This document shows, in pieces, positions 1 through 8,121 of a stretch of DNA of 46,660 nt (its first letter is position 1; every line of letters begins with the position of its first letter). The notes beneath the pieces are model-generated. The model did not search any database. It saw nothing but the letters and a program-made list of their open reading frames with translations, and was not told where the DNA came from. Location of the stretch: assembly GCA_964514415.1 (NCBI GenBank), contig CAZEQL010000005.1, positions 1 to 46,660 of the forward strand. Reading direction: 5' to 3'. The translations under genes were made by a program, and so were the position numbers. The stretch comes from CAZEQL01 sp964514415 (lineage in GTDB: Bacteria > Chloroflexota > Dehalococcoidia > GIF9 > AB-539-J10).

Positions 1-871
1 CTGTATAGCTATGAATATCGTATGCCAGTCCTCTATTTTCCCGAATCTCTGTAAATAAACGGCTGCTCATCCCGCCACCAAGCACTGTATTAAGTAAGTC
101 AAGGGCAAAACGCTGTGGGTGGGAGTGAGAAAATCCGTGAACGCCGAGGCAAAGATGTGCTTGTTCCCCATCCTTAGGCTCAATATGTAGTCTAGACCCT
201 GTTTGCGCGTCATTAGTCATATAGCCCGATACCTCTTCGGTAGCCCACTCCCTGAACAGCGGCTCAATTTGAGCGATTGCTTCCTCATGCTGTATGTTGC
301 CAGCAACGCTAACCACAGCATTATTGGGCACATACCTGTGAGCAACATAATCCAGTATCTGCTCTCTTGTCATCGCAGCCACAGTCTCTTTATTCCCTAA
401 AACTTCCCGCCCCAGAGGCTGCTCTGGCCATAACATCTCATTTATAAGTATGTCCACTCTTTGCTGGGGAAGATCCAGGTTCATATTGATTTCCTCTATG
501 ATAACCTGGCGCTCTCGCTTTATATCCTTGCTATCAAAGCGGGAGTTAAACAGTAAATCAGCTAGCACATCTAAGGCAATAGGGAAATGAGGGCTGGCCA
601 CCTTGCACCAAAAAACAGTTTCTTCTTTATCCGTGCCGCCATTGATTATGCCACCAACTCCTTCGATATCTTGACTTATCTCCTTAGCTGTCGGTCGCTG
701 CTGTGTGCCTTTGAAACAGAGGTGTTCAACGAAGTGGGAAATGCCTACCTCCCTTTGGTTCTCATAACAGGAGCCGGCACCAACAAACACGGCAATGCAT
801 ATTGAGCGGCTATGTGGCATAGGGCTGGTGATGACCCTCAAACCATTATCGAGTACAGTCTTGCTATACAT
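1..871 (-). CDS. M16 family zinc peptidase (insulinase-like), N-terminal part, cut by the window edge
   Basis: Reading the minus strand from an ATG at 871 gives about 290 uninterrupted codons that run off position 1. The inverted zinc motif HFVEH (residues 46-50) follows GAGS and precedes a typical M16 core (VIIEEINMNLD, then GGGMSSRLFTEIRENRGLAY near the edge). This is the pattern of processing-peptidase-like M16 proteases, which use HxxEH plus a distal Glu to bind zinc. A TGA lies in frame upstream and this is the first ATG after it. The only purine-rich Shine-Dalgarno-like stretch is about 25-30 nt upstream, so initiation looks weak. The C-terminal half is missing from the window, so I cannot say whether the second M16 domain is intact. 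Confidence 0.9.
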   Translation of the reverse strand, partial: MYSKTVLDNGLRVITSPMPHSRSICIAVFVGAGSCYENQREVGISHFVEHLCFKGTQQRPTAKEISQDIEGVGGIINGGTDKEETVFWCKVASPHFPIALDVLADLLFNSRFDSKDIKRERQVIIEEINMNLDLPQQRVDILINEMLWPEQPLGREVLGNKETVAAMTREQILDYVAHRYVPNNAVVSVAGNIQHEEAIAQIEPLFREWATEEVSGYMTNDAQTGSRLHIEPKDGEQAHLCLGVHGFSHSHPQRFALDLLNTVLGGGMSSRLFTEIRENRGLAYDIHSYT

Positions 872-1155
872 TATTGTGATTGTGAATTCTACTTCGCCTC
901 CGCTTCCCTGTCAAAGAAGTTTCTTAAACCTTCCCGATGGTTCAAGGCAAGTGGATATGACATTTACATTTTTACACCAGAAAAAATGGGCGCCTAACTC
1001 AAAGCGGCTTAAAGCACCTGTCACCAAAATGTGTGTGGAGTTGCTGCCGATGGGTGAAAGTAAGGAGCCTGGATTGAGCCTTTTGACTTAGGACATCGAG
1101 CAGGACTGCTTTTGTTGACTCGTGTAGTGAAGGTGAGGTAACATTCTATATCAAA
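872..1155. other. Intergenic region between divergent M16 peptidase and lysA
   Basis: There is no convincing gene in these 284 bases. Short open frames on the plus strand here are mostly continuations of antisense frames of the peptidase gene. I looked for a lysine riboswitch because lysA follows and did not see one. The only clear signal is a GGTGAGG-like Shine-Dalgarno stretch about 17 nt before the TTG start of lysA. Confidence 0.5.
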
Positions 1156-2481
1156 TTGAATACAAAAAGTGTGTCCAAACTCGCTCTGTTTCCTTTAACT
1201 GCCGAGGTAAGCAGTCAAGGTCACCTCGGCATCGGTGGCTGTGATGTTGTTGACCTGGCTAAGGAGTTTGGCACGCCGCTTTACCTTTTCGATGAATCCA
1301 CTCTTCGCCATAAATGCCGTGAATTTAAAATCGAGTTCTCCAAACATTATCCTGATACCCTGGTTATCTATGCTTCTAAAGCCTTCTTAAACCGGGCTTT
1401 AGCCCTGATCTTACAACAAGAAGGCATAGGCCTCGACGTGGTCTCTGGTGGCGAACTTAGCATCGCCCATTCAGTAAATTTCCCTCTGGATAAGGTTTAC
1501 TTCCACGGCAATAATAAGACGTCAAAGGAGTTAAAGCTAGCTCTGGATTGGAGCATTGGTCGAGTGGTTGTAGACAACTTCTATGAGCTTGAGGTGCTCA
1601 ATGAATTAGCTAAGGAGAAAAGAGTTAGTCAGAATATTTTGCTTCGCCTTACCCCAGGAGTTGACCCTCACACCCATCAATATACCACTACAGGAACACT
1701 AGATAGCAAGTTTGGCTTCCCCCTGACTACGGGACAAGCTGAAGAGGCAGTAAAACAAGCTATGTTAGCTACTAACCTTAATCTTTCAGGACTTCATTTC
1801 CATCTCGGCTCTCCCGTGCCTGAAACAGAGCCTTATGAGATAGCTATGGAGCTTATTCTTCGCTTTGCCCAAGAGATGGAGAGAAAACTCGGCTTTAGAC
1901 TCAGAGAATTTAGCATTGGCGGCGGCTTTGCTGTTCAATACACCCTGGATTCCAAGATACTAGCTATAGCTGATTATGCTGAGGCTATAACCGGCAAGCT
2001 CAACAGCGTCATTTCAGCTCTAAAATTTAGCCCCCCCCGGCTCATTATTGAACCAGGGAGGGCAATTGTAGGACAAGCAGGGGTAGCACTATATGAAGTT
2101 GGGGCAATAAAGGAAATACCCGGCATAAGGAAGTATATTTGTATCAATGGTGGTATGAGCGACAATATTCGCCCAGCTCTCTATGAGGCTAAATATGAGG
2201 CTTTAATAGCCAACAAAGCTTTAGAGGCAGAAGAGGACTCGGTTACTATCGCTGGTAAGCTTTGTGAGTCAGGAGATATCTTAGTAAAGGGCACAAAGTT
2301 AGCCTTAGCCTCTCCTGGCGATATTATAGCTATTCCTGTTTGTGGTGCTTATTCCATCCCTATGTGGAGCAATTATAATGCCTTGCTTAAGCCAGCTATA
2401 GTCATGGTAGAGAAAGGTGAAGCACGCCTCATTAGGCGCCGGGAAAACTATCAAGATTTGATGAGACTGGATTTATTGTAG
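1156..2481 (+). CDS. lysA: Diaminopimelate decarboxylase
   Basis: This PLP enzyme decarboxylates meso-diaminopimelate to L-lysine, the last step of lysine synthesis. The 441-residue protein has the fold-III alanine-racemase-type barrel: PLP lysine K75 in YASKAF, then GLDVVSGGEL, the HFHLGS motif, the glycine-rich phosphate loop SIGGGFAVQY, EPGRAIVG, and the C-terminal GKLCESGDIL and GAYSIPMWSNYN motifs that hold substrate across the dimer. The start is TTG; between it and the upstream in-frame TGA there is no ATG or GTG. The stop codon TAG lies inside a 23-bp repeat that also occurs near 43.1 kb. holB begins 29 nt downstream, so the two are probably co-transcribed. Confidence 0.95.
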   Translation: MNTKSVSKLALFPLTAEVSSQGHLGIGGCDVVDLAKEFGTPLYLFDESTLRHKCREFKIEFSKHYPDTLVIYASKAFLNRALALILQQEGIGLDVVSGGELSIAHSVNFPLDKVYFHGNNKTSKELKLALDWSIGRVVVDNFYELEVLNELAKEKRVSQNILLRLTPGVDPHTHQYTTTGTLDSKFGFPLTTGQAEEAVKQAMLATNLNLSGLHFHLGSPVPETEPYEIAMELILRFAQEMERKLGFRLREFSIGGGFAVQYTLDSKILAIADYAEAITGKLNSVISALKFSPPRLIIEPGRAIVGQAGVALYEVGAIKEIPGIRKYICINGGMSDNIRPALYEAKYEALIANKALEAEEDSVTIAGKLCESGDILVKGTKLALASPGDIIAIPVCGAYSIPMWSNYNALLKPAIVMVEKGEARLIRRRENYQDLMRLDLL

Positions 2482-2500
2482 TTGCCTGATTCATCAGGCT
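2478..2500. repeat. 23-bp dispersed palindromic repeat, copy 1 (copy 2 at 43123-43145)
   Basis: The element contains the perfect hairpin GCCTGA-TTCA-TCAGGC preceded by GTAGTT. An identical 23-bp copy lies at 43123-43145 in the repeat-rich intergenic region. Here it overlaps the lysA stop codon (TAG at 2479-2481) and occupies most of the lysA-holB spacer, leaving holB without a strong Shine-Dalgarno sequence. Confidence 0.8.
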
Positions 2501-2510
2501 GTAGGCAAAA

Positions 2511-3509
2511 ATGTGGCAGGTGATAGGACAGGAGAAAAATTTAACTTTGCTTAACCATAGCCTTAAAGAGAACAAGATAGCCCATGCCTATCTTTTGGTG
2601 GGACCACGTCATGTGGGTAAAGGGACTTTAGCCCTTAATTTGGCCCAGGCGTTAAATTGTGATGGGCTCGAGCCGCCTTGCGGTCAGTGCTATTCCTGCC
2701 ACCGAATCCATGAAGGCAAACACCCTGATGTTATCTTTCTCAGCTCAGGTTCTAAAACGGAGATTGGCATTGATGACATCCGCGAGCTTCAGCGTTTAGC
2801 TAACTTGCCACCGTATGAGGGTAAATGCAAAGTATTTATCATTGATGATTCGGAATATCTGTCTAACGAAGCAGCTAATTCTTTACTCAAGATTCTGGAA
2901 GAGCCACCATCTAAAATAGTTTGGCTTTTGTTGGCTGCTGAGGAGAGTCGTCTCTTGCCTACAATTGTTTCCCGCTGCCAGCGACTGGAATTGAAGCCTA
3001 TGCCCTCAGAGCAAATACAAAGGGTGCTTGTTGACTCGTATAATGTCGACTCCGCTAAAGCAAAGCTTTTGGCTTGTTTATGTCACGGCTGTCTCGGCTG
3101 GGCATTATCTGCTTTGGCAGATGATGAAGTATTAAATCAGCGATCTCAAAGAATAGCCAAGTTATCCCTTCTGTTAACTGCCAGCTTGGAACAACGTTTC
3201 GCATATGCTCAAGAGTTAGCTGCTCAATTTACTCAGGATCGAAGGCTTGTAGCTGAAATAATGGAGGCATGGCTCAGTTGGTGGCGCGATTTGATGTTAA
3301 TCAAAGGTGGTTGCAAGAAAGCCATCTCTAATATAGATTATAAAGCAACTTTAAAAAGACAAGCGGAGATATTGAGCTTAAGCCAAGTTAAAGAATTCCT
3401 TACCAATTTAGGCCTGCTACGCGAGGAAATTTCCAGGAATGTTAATCCCCGCCTGGCATTGGAATCGCTAATGCTTAATATGCCCAAAAAGGAAGTTACG
3501 AATGGCTAA
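2511..3509 (+). CDS. holB: DNA polymerase III subunit delta' (clamp-loader ATPase-like)
   Basis: This is the delta-prime subunit of the bacterial clamp loader, which helps load the sliding clamp onto primed DNA. The 332-residue protein begins with a RarA/DnaX-like AAA+ domain: P-loop GPRHVGKGT (residues 31-39), a four-cysteine zinc knuckle (C50, C57, C60, C63), the Walker-B-like stretch KVFIIDDSEYLS, the SRC-type arginine motif (TIVSRCQRLEL) and a helical C-terminal collar domain. Its stop overlaps the start of the PSP1 gene by 8 nt. The holB-yaaT(ricT) pairing is also known in Firmicutes. It starts at ATG just after the lysA-linked repeat. Confidence 0.92.
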   Translation: MWQVIGQEKNLTLLNHSLKENKIAHAYLLVGPRHVGKGTLALNLAQALNCDGLEPPCGQCYSCHRIHEGKHPDVIFLSSGSKTEIGIDDIRELQRLANLPPYEGKCKVFIIDDSEYLSNEAANSLLKILEEPPSKIVWLLLAAEESRLLPTIVSRCQRLELKPMPSEQIQRVLVDSYNVDSAKAKLLACLCHGCLGWALSALADDEVLNQRSQRIAKLSLLLTASLEQRFAYAQELAAQFTQDRRLVAEIMEAWLSWWRDLMLIKGGCKKAISNIDYKATLKRQAEILSLSQVKEFLTNLGLLREEISRNVNPRLALESLMLNMPKKEVTNG

Positions 3510-4281
3510 GATAATTGCAGTCCACTCCCAACCTTTAGGCAAACTATTATATTGTGCTGCTGGTGATATGTTACTGCACTTTGGTGACTATGTAGTAGTG
3601 GACACCGGTCATGGGTTAGACTTGGCTAGGGTCATCATTCCTGAAGTCGAAGGCCAAAAGCAAACCAAATCGTTGGTACCAGTAATACGCCGAGCTCTAC
3701 CAGAAGATCTGGAAAAAACCCAACAGCCCCTGGGAAAAGAAGCTTTAACAAAGTGCAGGGAAACAGCAGCTAAGCTTGGTTTAAAAATGAAGCCCTTATT
3801 GGCTCGCTATAACCTTGATGGTAGTCACTTGATTATATTTTTTAGTGCTCAAGAAAGGGTTGACTTCCGAGGATTGGTTCGAAAGTTGAGGCAAATTTTT
3901 AAAACAAGGGTGGAGTTGCGGCAAATAGGCTCAAGAGATGAGGCAAGGTTGATAGGTGGCATAGGCAAGTGTGGTTATCCTTTATGTTGCCAGACCTTCA
4001 TCACTGAGTTTCCCTCAGTGTCCATCAAAATGGCTAAGGAACAGGACCTGGCATTAAATCCCATGAAGATATCAGGTATTTGTGGGCAACTTCTTTGCTG
4101 TTTGGCATATGAAGGTAAGGAATACGCAGCTATAAAAAAGAAAATGCCTCGGTTAGGTCAGGAAGTATCAACGTCCTGTGGCAAAGCTACAGTAGTCAGC
4201 ACCAATCTCTTAAGGGAAACGGTAACAGTAAAGCTCGATAGCGAGACAACTAAGGAATTACCACTCAGTCAGTTAATTTAA
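3502..4281 (+). CDS. PSP1 domain protein, RicT/YaaT-like
   Basis: This 259-residue protein carries a PSP1 C-terminal domain. In Bacillus the homologue RicT (YaaT) acts with RicA and RicF in an Fe-S-containing complex that affects RNase Y-dependent mRNA maturation. Visible hallmarks are the GDYVVVDTGHGLDLARV stretch near the N terminus and the cysteine cluster KCGYPLCC followed by GICGQLLCCLAYE, the conserved metal or Fe-S ligands of the family. The ATG at 3502 has an AAGGAAG Shine-Dalgarno sequence and overlaps the holB end by 8 nt, so translation is likely coupled. Its stop codon overlaps the stop of the convergent HNH gene. The exact role in this organism is inferred from family membership. 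Confidence 0.88.
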   Translation: MAKIIAVHSQPLGKLLYCAAGDMLLHFGDYVVVDTGHGLDLARVIIPEVEGQKQTKSLVPVIRRALPEDLEKTQQPLGKEALTKCRETAAKLGLKMKPLLARYNLDGSHLIIFFSAQERVDFRGLVRKLRQIFKTRVELRQIGSRDEARLIGGIGKCGYPLCCQTFITEFPSVSIKMAKEQDLALNPMKISGICGQLLCCLAYEGKEYAAIKKKMPRLGQEVSTSCGKATVVSTNLLRETVTVKLDSETTKELPLSQLI

Positions 4282-4781
4282 GGAAATAGATATTTTTGCC
4301 ACTCACTATGATTGTTGAGAAGGTGATATGGGACATAGAAACCATTGTTATGAGGTAGATGTGGCTGATGAAGCAGCCTCATCCCAGCTTCATCAGGTGT
4401 ACGCCCACCTTTGCGACGATTGCAAAGGATACAGGCGCTAACTACATTCTCCCAGGCATGTTCTCCACCTCGCCGCCGCGGGATAACATGGTCTAAGGTA
4501 AGCTCCTTTATTTGTTGCCCACAGTACTGACAGGTATAACGATCACGATTAAACACCTCGACTCTAGTCAGCTTCCTTTGATGGTAAGGGCGTTTAACCA
4601 TATAAACCAGGCGAATTACCGAAGGTATTTGAAAAATCTGGGTGACAGAGTGAAGTTCGCCTCTGCTGTTTTCCAGCACTTCAGCCTTGCCACGAAAGAG
4701 CAACACTATAGCCCGTCGTGTGCGACATAGATTGAGGGGCTCATAGCTTTGGTTAAGAACTAAAACCGAGGACTTTATCAT
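4278..4781 (-). CDS. HNH endonuclease family protein
   Basis: This 167-residue protein has an N-terminal stretch typical of a widespread solitary HNH family (SSVLVLNQSYEPLNLCRTRRAIVLLFRGKAE, here residues 4-33) and a C-terminal HNH domain: CQYC (C84, C87), LDHVIPRRRGG with D97-H98, W110-EN and CILC (C117, C120) followed by NRRKGG. Such proteins are predicted metal-dependent DNA nucleases. Many genomes carry one as a single chromosomal gene of unknown purpose. The Cys4 zinc site and DH catalytic pair are intact. The gene stands alone, convergent with the PSP1 gene, with its own promoter candidate at 4813-4841. Confidence 0.9.
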   Translation of the reverse strand: MIKSSVLVLNQSYEPLNLCRTRRAIVLLFRGKAEVLENSRGELHSVTQIFQIPSVIRLVYMVKRPYHQRKLTRVEVFNRDRYTCQYCGQQIKELTLDHVIPRRRGGEHAWENVVSACILCNRRKGGRTPDEAGMRLLHQPHLPHNNGFYVPYHLLNNHSEWQKYLFP

Positions 4782-4812
4782 GATTACGCCTCAATTATTA
4801 ACAGGTTGGGTT

Positions 4813-4841
4813 ATTTTAGCAATGCTTTCCCTCCAATGCAA
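4813..4841 (-). promoter_or_regulatory. Sigma70-type promoter candidate for the HNH gene
   Basis: Read on the minus strand the sequence is TTGCAT, 17 nt, TAAAAT, with the -10 ending 32 nt before the ATG of the HNH gene. Spacing is optimal and both hexamers are close to consensus. Not tested. Confidence 0.5.
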
Positions 4842-4954
4842 TAATTTCGAATTGGATTGTCTGACATGTTAACTAACTCAACATTATTAAATCTTTTATT
4901 TACGATTTAAAAGTGAACGGCTAACGCCTGAGAAGTGAACTGCAGGTGATGCAT

Positions 4955-4973
4955 TCCCTCCGCAAAGGAGGGA
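4955..4973 (+). promoter_or_regulatory. Hairpin covering a strong Shine-Dalgarno sequence
   Basis: TCCCTCC (4955-4961) can pair perfectly with GGAGGGA (4967-4973) across a 5-nt loop. The right arm is also the Shine-Dalgarno sequence of the ATG at 4977, so the hairpin would hide it. Confidence 0.4.
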
Positions 4974-4976
4974 TAT

Positions 4977-5150
4977 ATGCAGATACACAAACGACTGGAG
5001 AAACACCGGGTGTCCGTTTTGAGAAAGCCAGAGAAGAAGGGAATAGCCTGTTTCTTTCCCCAAGCCATATATCTCGTCCAAAGATATCTTCTGTTTACCA
5101 GAGAAACGGATAATCAACGGATACCATCAAATTTCTTTGTTCAATCATGA
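4977..5150 (+). CDS. Possible small protein of 57 residues, not recognised
   Basis: The frame opens at ATG 4977, four nucleotides after a perfect GGAGGG, and runs 57 codons to a TGA at 5148. The product would be basic (MQIHKRLEKHRV at the N terminus), with an aromatic-rich middle and no domain I recognise. Its stop overlaps an ATG (5147) that opens the broken ORF downstream, a layout resembling translational coupling. The antisense strand is also open here, so coding is unproven. The Shine-Dalgarno quality is the only positive evidence. Confidence 0.25.
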   Translation: MQIHKRLEKHRVSVLRKPEKKGIACFFPQAIYLVQRYLLFTRETDNQRIPSNFFVQS

Positions 5151-5389
5151 AATAGTCACTCTACCTGGTGCCACTAAGGGAGGAAGTCGAAGTTCATTTG
5201 GCCACTGATATGGAAAGAGAGGCTTTAGAGATTCGAATCTGGTGGCAAAGCCAAATGACGCAATAACTTAACCGAGACTACCGAGATGTGGATGAACCTA
5301 CAGTCGTGCTTGCCTTCTACGCGCTTCCCCAAAAAGAAGCCGATTCCCCTTTTGCCATCCCTCCTGACAATGTGCTTCGCTTTGGATAA
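5147..5389 (+). pseudogene. Broken ORF with two internal stops, family not recognised
   Basis: From ATG 5147 the frame reads MK, then TAG at 5153, then SLYLVPLREEVEVHL and on through EREALEIRIWWQ to a TAA at 5264. The same frame then resumes with protein-like sequence (LNRDYRDVDEPTVVLAFYAL, then AIPPDNVLRFG) to a TAA at 5387. The composition (acidic residues alternating with hydrophobic strands) looks like real protein on both sides of the stops, so this is probably the decayed remains of a gene of about 80 codons. I do not recognise the family. An alternative is stop-codon readthrough, for which I see no evidence. Confidence 0.4.
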
Positions 5390-5421
5390 GCGATTATTTT
5401 ATATCCCAAGCAGTTAATCTT

Positions 5422-6702
5422 CTATGCTTCGCTGGGCGCACTTCGCCGTCGAATGAGGAAGACAGTATATGCGATAGCACCTATGGCAGCAAAAACGGCG
5501 CTTAAACCCCAACACCACGTATAGTTCCAATGGTCGCCAATAACTCCATAGACTATGGGTATTACAACTATCCCTATCCACGACACCGTGACTAAAATAC
5601 CGCTAACTGAGCCCACCAGTGCCGTGCCAGCAATTTCGGCGACAAGTGCCATAATTACACCATGGAAGCCCAAGAATCCCGCACCCATAAATGCTGCAGC
5701 TACAAATGCCAGCCATACAGGAGCACCAAGATATAAAAGAGACATTGCCCCTATTGAACCCAAGAAAGCTACAACAGAAATAATGATGATGGCTTTCATC
5801 CTATCCCCGTGGAGAGCACGGTCGCTAAACAAGCCCCAGCCAGGACGGGCAACAGCGCCGGTTATCATGCCGACCATAAAACAAGTTCCCGCCATCTCTT
5901 TGGTAAAACCGGCATTCTCTACAAGATAAAGGGGCCAGTGAGCACCAAAGCCAGCTTGTCCCCCTGCCAGAAGAGGCATCACTAGCAGGGTTAGTACTAG
6001 CTCCGGACGCCTTAATACAGCACGTAATCCCCCTTTTTGTTTTGGAGGGGATTTTGATGCAGCCTTTGATGATGGCTCAGGGGCAGATTCCCCTGCTGTT
6101 TCAGGTGGGCGCTCCCGGTATAAAATAAAACTAACAAGGGCCAAGATTAAGCATAAAACACCAACCATCAATACCGCCTTATGCCAGTGAAATGCTGAAG
6201 CCAAAGCAACCATGGCAACACCATTTATAGCTCCTCCAACAGGCACGCCAGCTTGCTTGATGCCCAAGGAGGTAGCCCTAAATTTGGTACTGAACCAATA
6301 CATTATTCCCTTAGTTGAAACCTGATTTAATATTCCATAACTTAAACCAGCAACACCAGCGAGAACTAGGAGCTGAGTGTAGCTATTGACAAAATTCATA
6401 GCTATAAAGGGAATCCCCATCAAGAGGAGACAGATAATGAGCCATTTGCGAGCACCCATTTTATCAACCATAATCCCTGAGGGAGTGGCTATAATCACTG
6501 AACCAAGGTAAAGAACTGAGGTTAACATACCCACTTGAGCATGGCTGATACCCAACGCTGGGCGGAGGTACATACCCAATATTCCCCAGGCATATGCCCC
6601 CATGGACAAGAAGACCTGTGACCAGAATAGAATGGCAAGAATAACCCAACGGTATTTAGATTCTGATTGCCCCGAAGCAGATGCACTTGCTTCTGTCATC
6701 AT
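5422..6702 (-). CDS. MFS transporter, 12 predicted helices
   Basis: This 426-residue major facilitator superfamily permease has two six-helix halves joined by a long polar loop rich in Pro, Ser and Lys (about residues 198-224). The MFS signature between helices 2 and 3 is visible as GIMVDKMGARK. Helix-rich segments begin at about residue 18 (WVILAILFWSQVF). The substrate cannot be told from sequence; organic-anion or nitrate/nitrite-type carriers have similar architecture. There are two adjacent ATG codons; the Shine-Dalgarno GGGAGGTGA precedes the first closely. It is a single gene, separated by 170 bp from the Nudix gene upstream and by the broken-ORF region downstream. Confidence 0.88.
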   Translation of the reverse strand: MMTEASASASGQSESKYRWVILAILFWSQVFLSMGAYAWGILGMYLRPALGISHAQVGMLTSVLYLGSVIIATPSGIMVDKMGARKWLIICLLLMGIPFIAMNFVNSYTQLLVLAGVAGLSYGILNQVSTKGIMYWFSTKFRATSLGIKQAGVPVGGAINGVAMVALASAFHWHKAVLMVGVLCLILALVSFILYRERPPETAGESAPEPSSKAASKSPPKQKGGLRAVLRRPELVLTLLVMPLLAGGQAGFGAHWPLYLVENAGFTKEMAGTCFMVGMITGAVARPGWGLFSDRALHGDRMKAIIIISVVAFLGSIGAMSLLYLGAPVWLAFVAAAFMGAGFLGFHGVIMALVAEIAGTALVGSVSGILVTVSWIGIVVIPIVYGVIGDHWNYTWCWGLSAVFAAIGAIAYTVFLIRRRSAPSEA

Positions 6703-6872
6703 AAATCACCTCCCGCTCTTAAATTCTAGGCACAAAGTATCATACACAAAATGGAAACACAATAGATTTGTCTAAAATTTCCCAAAATTTTCTTATCTAA
6801 AGCTAGTTAGACAGCTTCAGAACTATTACATTTGAGAAGAAGCAAAGGAGGCTAAAAAAAGACAAATAAGCT
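6703..6872. other. AT-rich spacer upstream of the MFS gene
   Basis: There is no gene in this 170-bp spacer. It contains the near-palindromic AAAATTTCCCAAAATTTT around 6775-6795 and, reading on the minus strand, a TATGAT hexamer that could be part of the MFS promoter. No convincing terminator for the Nudix operon is visible. Confidence 0.3.
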
Positions 6873-7295
6873 CTAAACAATCCTAGCTATCTTAAGCAAC
6901 TTCTGGGTATCCTCATGTAACTCTTGCCATATTTTGGGGATATCCCCTTTTTCTATCCATAAAGCTTCGCCAACATCGCTGCCTGTTTTAAGCTTACCAC
7001 CCAACAACTTAGCTATGTAATCAATGTAGATGACATGTAAACCAGGTTCCTTATTCGCTTTGACAATTCGCTCAAAGGGCACCAAAGGCATTATCAGTTC
7101 TATCTCCAGATTTGTTTCCTCTTTAACTTCCCTTTTAATCCCATCCTCGATGCGCTCACCGTACTCGAGCTTCCCCCCAGGGCAAATCCACTTCCCTTGC
7201 CAATAGCCACCTCTTTCCTTCTTATGCTTCACTAGAAGGATCCTATCCTCATTACCTTGAATAATCGCCCCTACAGCTACTATTGTACGTGACAA
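6873..7295 (-). CDS. Nudix hydrolase, MutT/8-oxo-dGTPase-like
   Basis: Nudix enzymes hydrolyse nucleoside diphosphates linked to another moiety. The Nudix box is complete: GGKLEYGERIEDGI followed by KREVKEETNLEI (G-x5-E-x7-REVKEET). The segment WQGKWICPGGK just before it is typical of MutT/MTH1-like proteins that clean oxidised nucleotides, but substrate is not certain. I choose the TTG at 7295 (140 residues) because a GGGGAGG Shine-Dalgarno sequence sits about 9 nt upstream. A longer in-frame GTG start at 7328 would place that sequence inside the gene. It is the last gene of the minus-strand run after acpP, with a 117-bp gap. Confidence 0.85.
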   Translation of the reverse strand: MSRTIVAVGAIIQGNEDRILLVKHKKERGGYWQGKWICPGGKLEYGERIEDGIKREVKEETNLEIELIMPLVPFERIVKANKEPGLHVIYIDYIAKLLGGKLKTGSDVGEALWIEKGDIPKIWQELHEDTQKLLKIARIV

Positions 7296-7412
7296 CGTAC
7301 TTCTACCTCCCCTCAATTGGCACAGCACTAACTATCAACAACAGACAATCTATTCCCCACCTTTGGCGAACTTTGGCAGGCTGATACCTTTAACTGGACA
7401 ATTGGACCATTA

Positions 7413-7670
7413 TTAGTCAACTATCCCGTGGTCGTAGAGATAATCAACGGCATCCTGAACAGTTTGTATTTTCTCGGCATCCTCATCAGCTATTTCCAGC
7501 TTTATTCCCGGAGTACTAAATTCCTCCTCTATAGCTGTAATAAGCTCAATTAAATCTAAAGAGTCGGCATTGAGGTCATCTGTAAAAGATGCCTTTGGCA
7601 TCAATTGTTTCACCTCGACATCTAGCTGCTCTACAATCACTTTCTTTAACCGGTCAAAAACAGTTGTCAC
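7413..7670 (-). CDS. acpP: Acyl carrier protein
   Basis: This 85-residue acidic protein carries the growing acyl chain in fatty acid synthesis. The phosphopantetheine attachment site is Ser37 in the DSLDLIEL motif, preceded by FTDDLNA. Helix IV and the C-terminal AVDYLYDHGI are as expected. The start is GTG at 7670 with an AAGGAGG Shine-Dalgarno sequence, and it overlaps the nusB stop by 4 nt (GTGA), so the two are translationally coupled. The gene clusters with fabD upstream, which supports a type II fatty acid synthase role. No fabH, fabG or fabF is present in the cluster. Confidence 0.95.
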   Translation of the reverse strand: MTTVFDRLKKVIVEQLDVEVKQLMPKASFTDDLNADSLDLIELITAIEEEFSTPGIKLEIADEDAEKIQTVQDAVDYLYDHGIVD

Positions 7671-8110
7671 CTTACCTCCTTAAGTTTCACTTGGTTTATT
7701 TTCGGGCTATACTCGGTTGCTATTGATCCCAATACTCCATTAACGAACCGAGGTGAAGAATTACCACCAAAACTCTTGGCTAACTCCACAGCCTCATTTA
7801 TAGCTACTTTAATTGGTGTGTTATTATTAAATAAAATTTCAAAGATAGCAAGACGCAAGATGTTTTTATCAATGATGGGCATTTGCTCTGTAGGAAAGGC
7901 CGGGGCGAAGTGTTTAATGAGGTTGTCAAGCTTGGATTTATTTTGGAGCACTCCTTGCACAAGCTCCTTACTGAAATTGAGTGCCTCTGGAGACAAAGCG
8001 TTCTCACCTGCTAAACGAGCTAGAATTTCCTCCGCTCTATGTTCAGTGCAATCAAGTTCATAAAGCATTTGAAGGGCAGTGACTCTTGCCTTTCGCCTGA
8101 TACCCGTCAT
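7667..8110 (-). CDS. nusB: Transcription antitermination factor NusB
   Basis: NusB pairs with NusE (S10) at boxA RNA to support antitermination of rRNA operons. The all-helical protein shows the family landmarks: RRKARVTALQMLYELD at the N terminus, PIIDKNILRLAIFEIL in the middle, PIKVAINEAVELAKSFG and RFVNGVLGSI at the end. I choose the ATG at 8110 (147 residues) because GAGGG lies about 9 nt upstream; a GTG at 8125 that overlaps the fabD stop is the alternative. Its position between fabD and acpP is unusual and is noted as a finding. The stop overlaps the acpP start. Confidence 0.92.
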   Translation of the reverse strand: MTGIRRKARVTALQMLYELDCTEHRAEEILARLAGENALSPEALNFSKELVQGVLQNKSKLDNLIKHFAPAFPTEQMPIIDKNILRLAIFEILFNNNTPIKVAINEAVELAKSFGGNSSPRFVNGVLGSIATEYSPKINQVKLKEVR

Positions 8111-8121
8111 GGTTTTTACCC

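Noticed and set aside
203..1091. Several plus-strand open frames in the first kilobase
   Set aside because: Those at 203-805 are antisense to a clear M16 peptidase reading frame with HxxEH; the 795-1091 frame has no recognisable protein and no ribosome site.
872..1155. Lysine riboswitch upstream of lysA
   Set aside because: The region lacks the L-box helices and conserved sequence; only a Shine-Dalgarno stretch is visible.
4896..5117. Minus-strand open frame of 73 codons with TTG start
   Set aside because: No family, no ribosome binding site, low-complexity overlap with the oppositely oriented small ORF; neither strand is proven, but the plus strand has the better initiation signal.
5229..5240. 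AGATTCGAATCT, which resembles a tRNA T-loop
   Set aside because: It is only a 12-bp palindrome; no acceptor, D or anticodon stems surround it, and it lies in the broken ORF.
5555..5929. 124-codon plus-strand open frame
   Set aside because: It is antisense to the MFS permease; its Pro/Thr/Ile-rich composition is typical of the shadow of membrane-helix codons.
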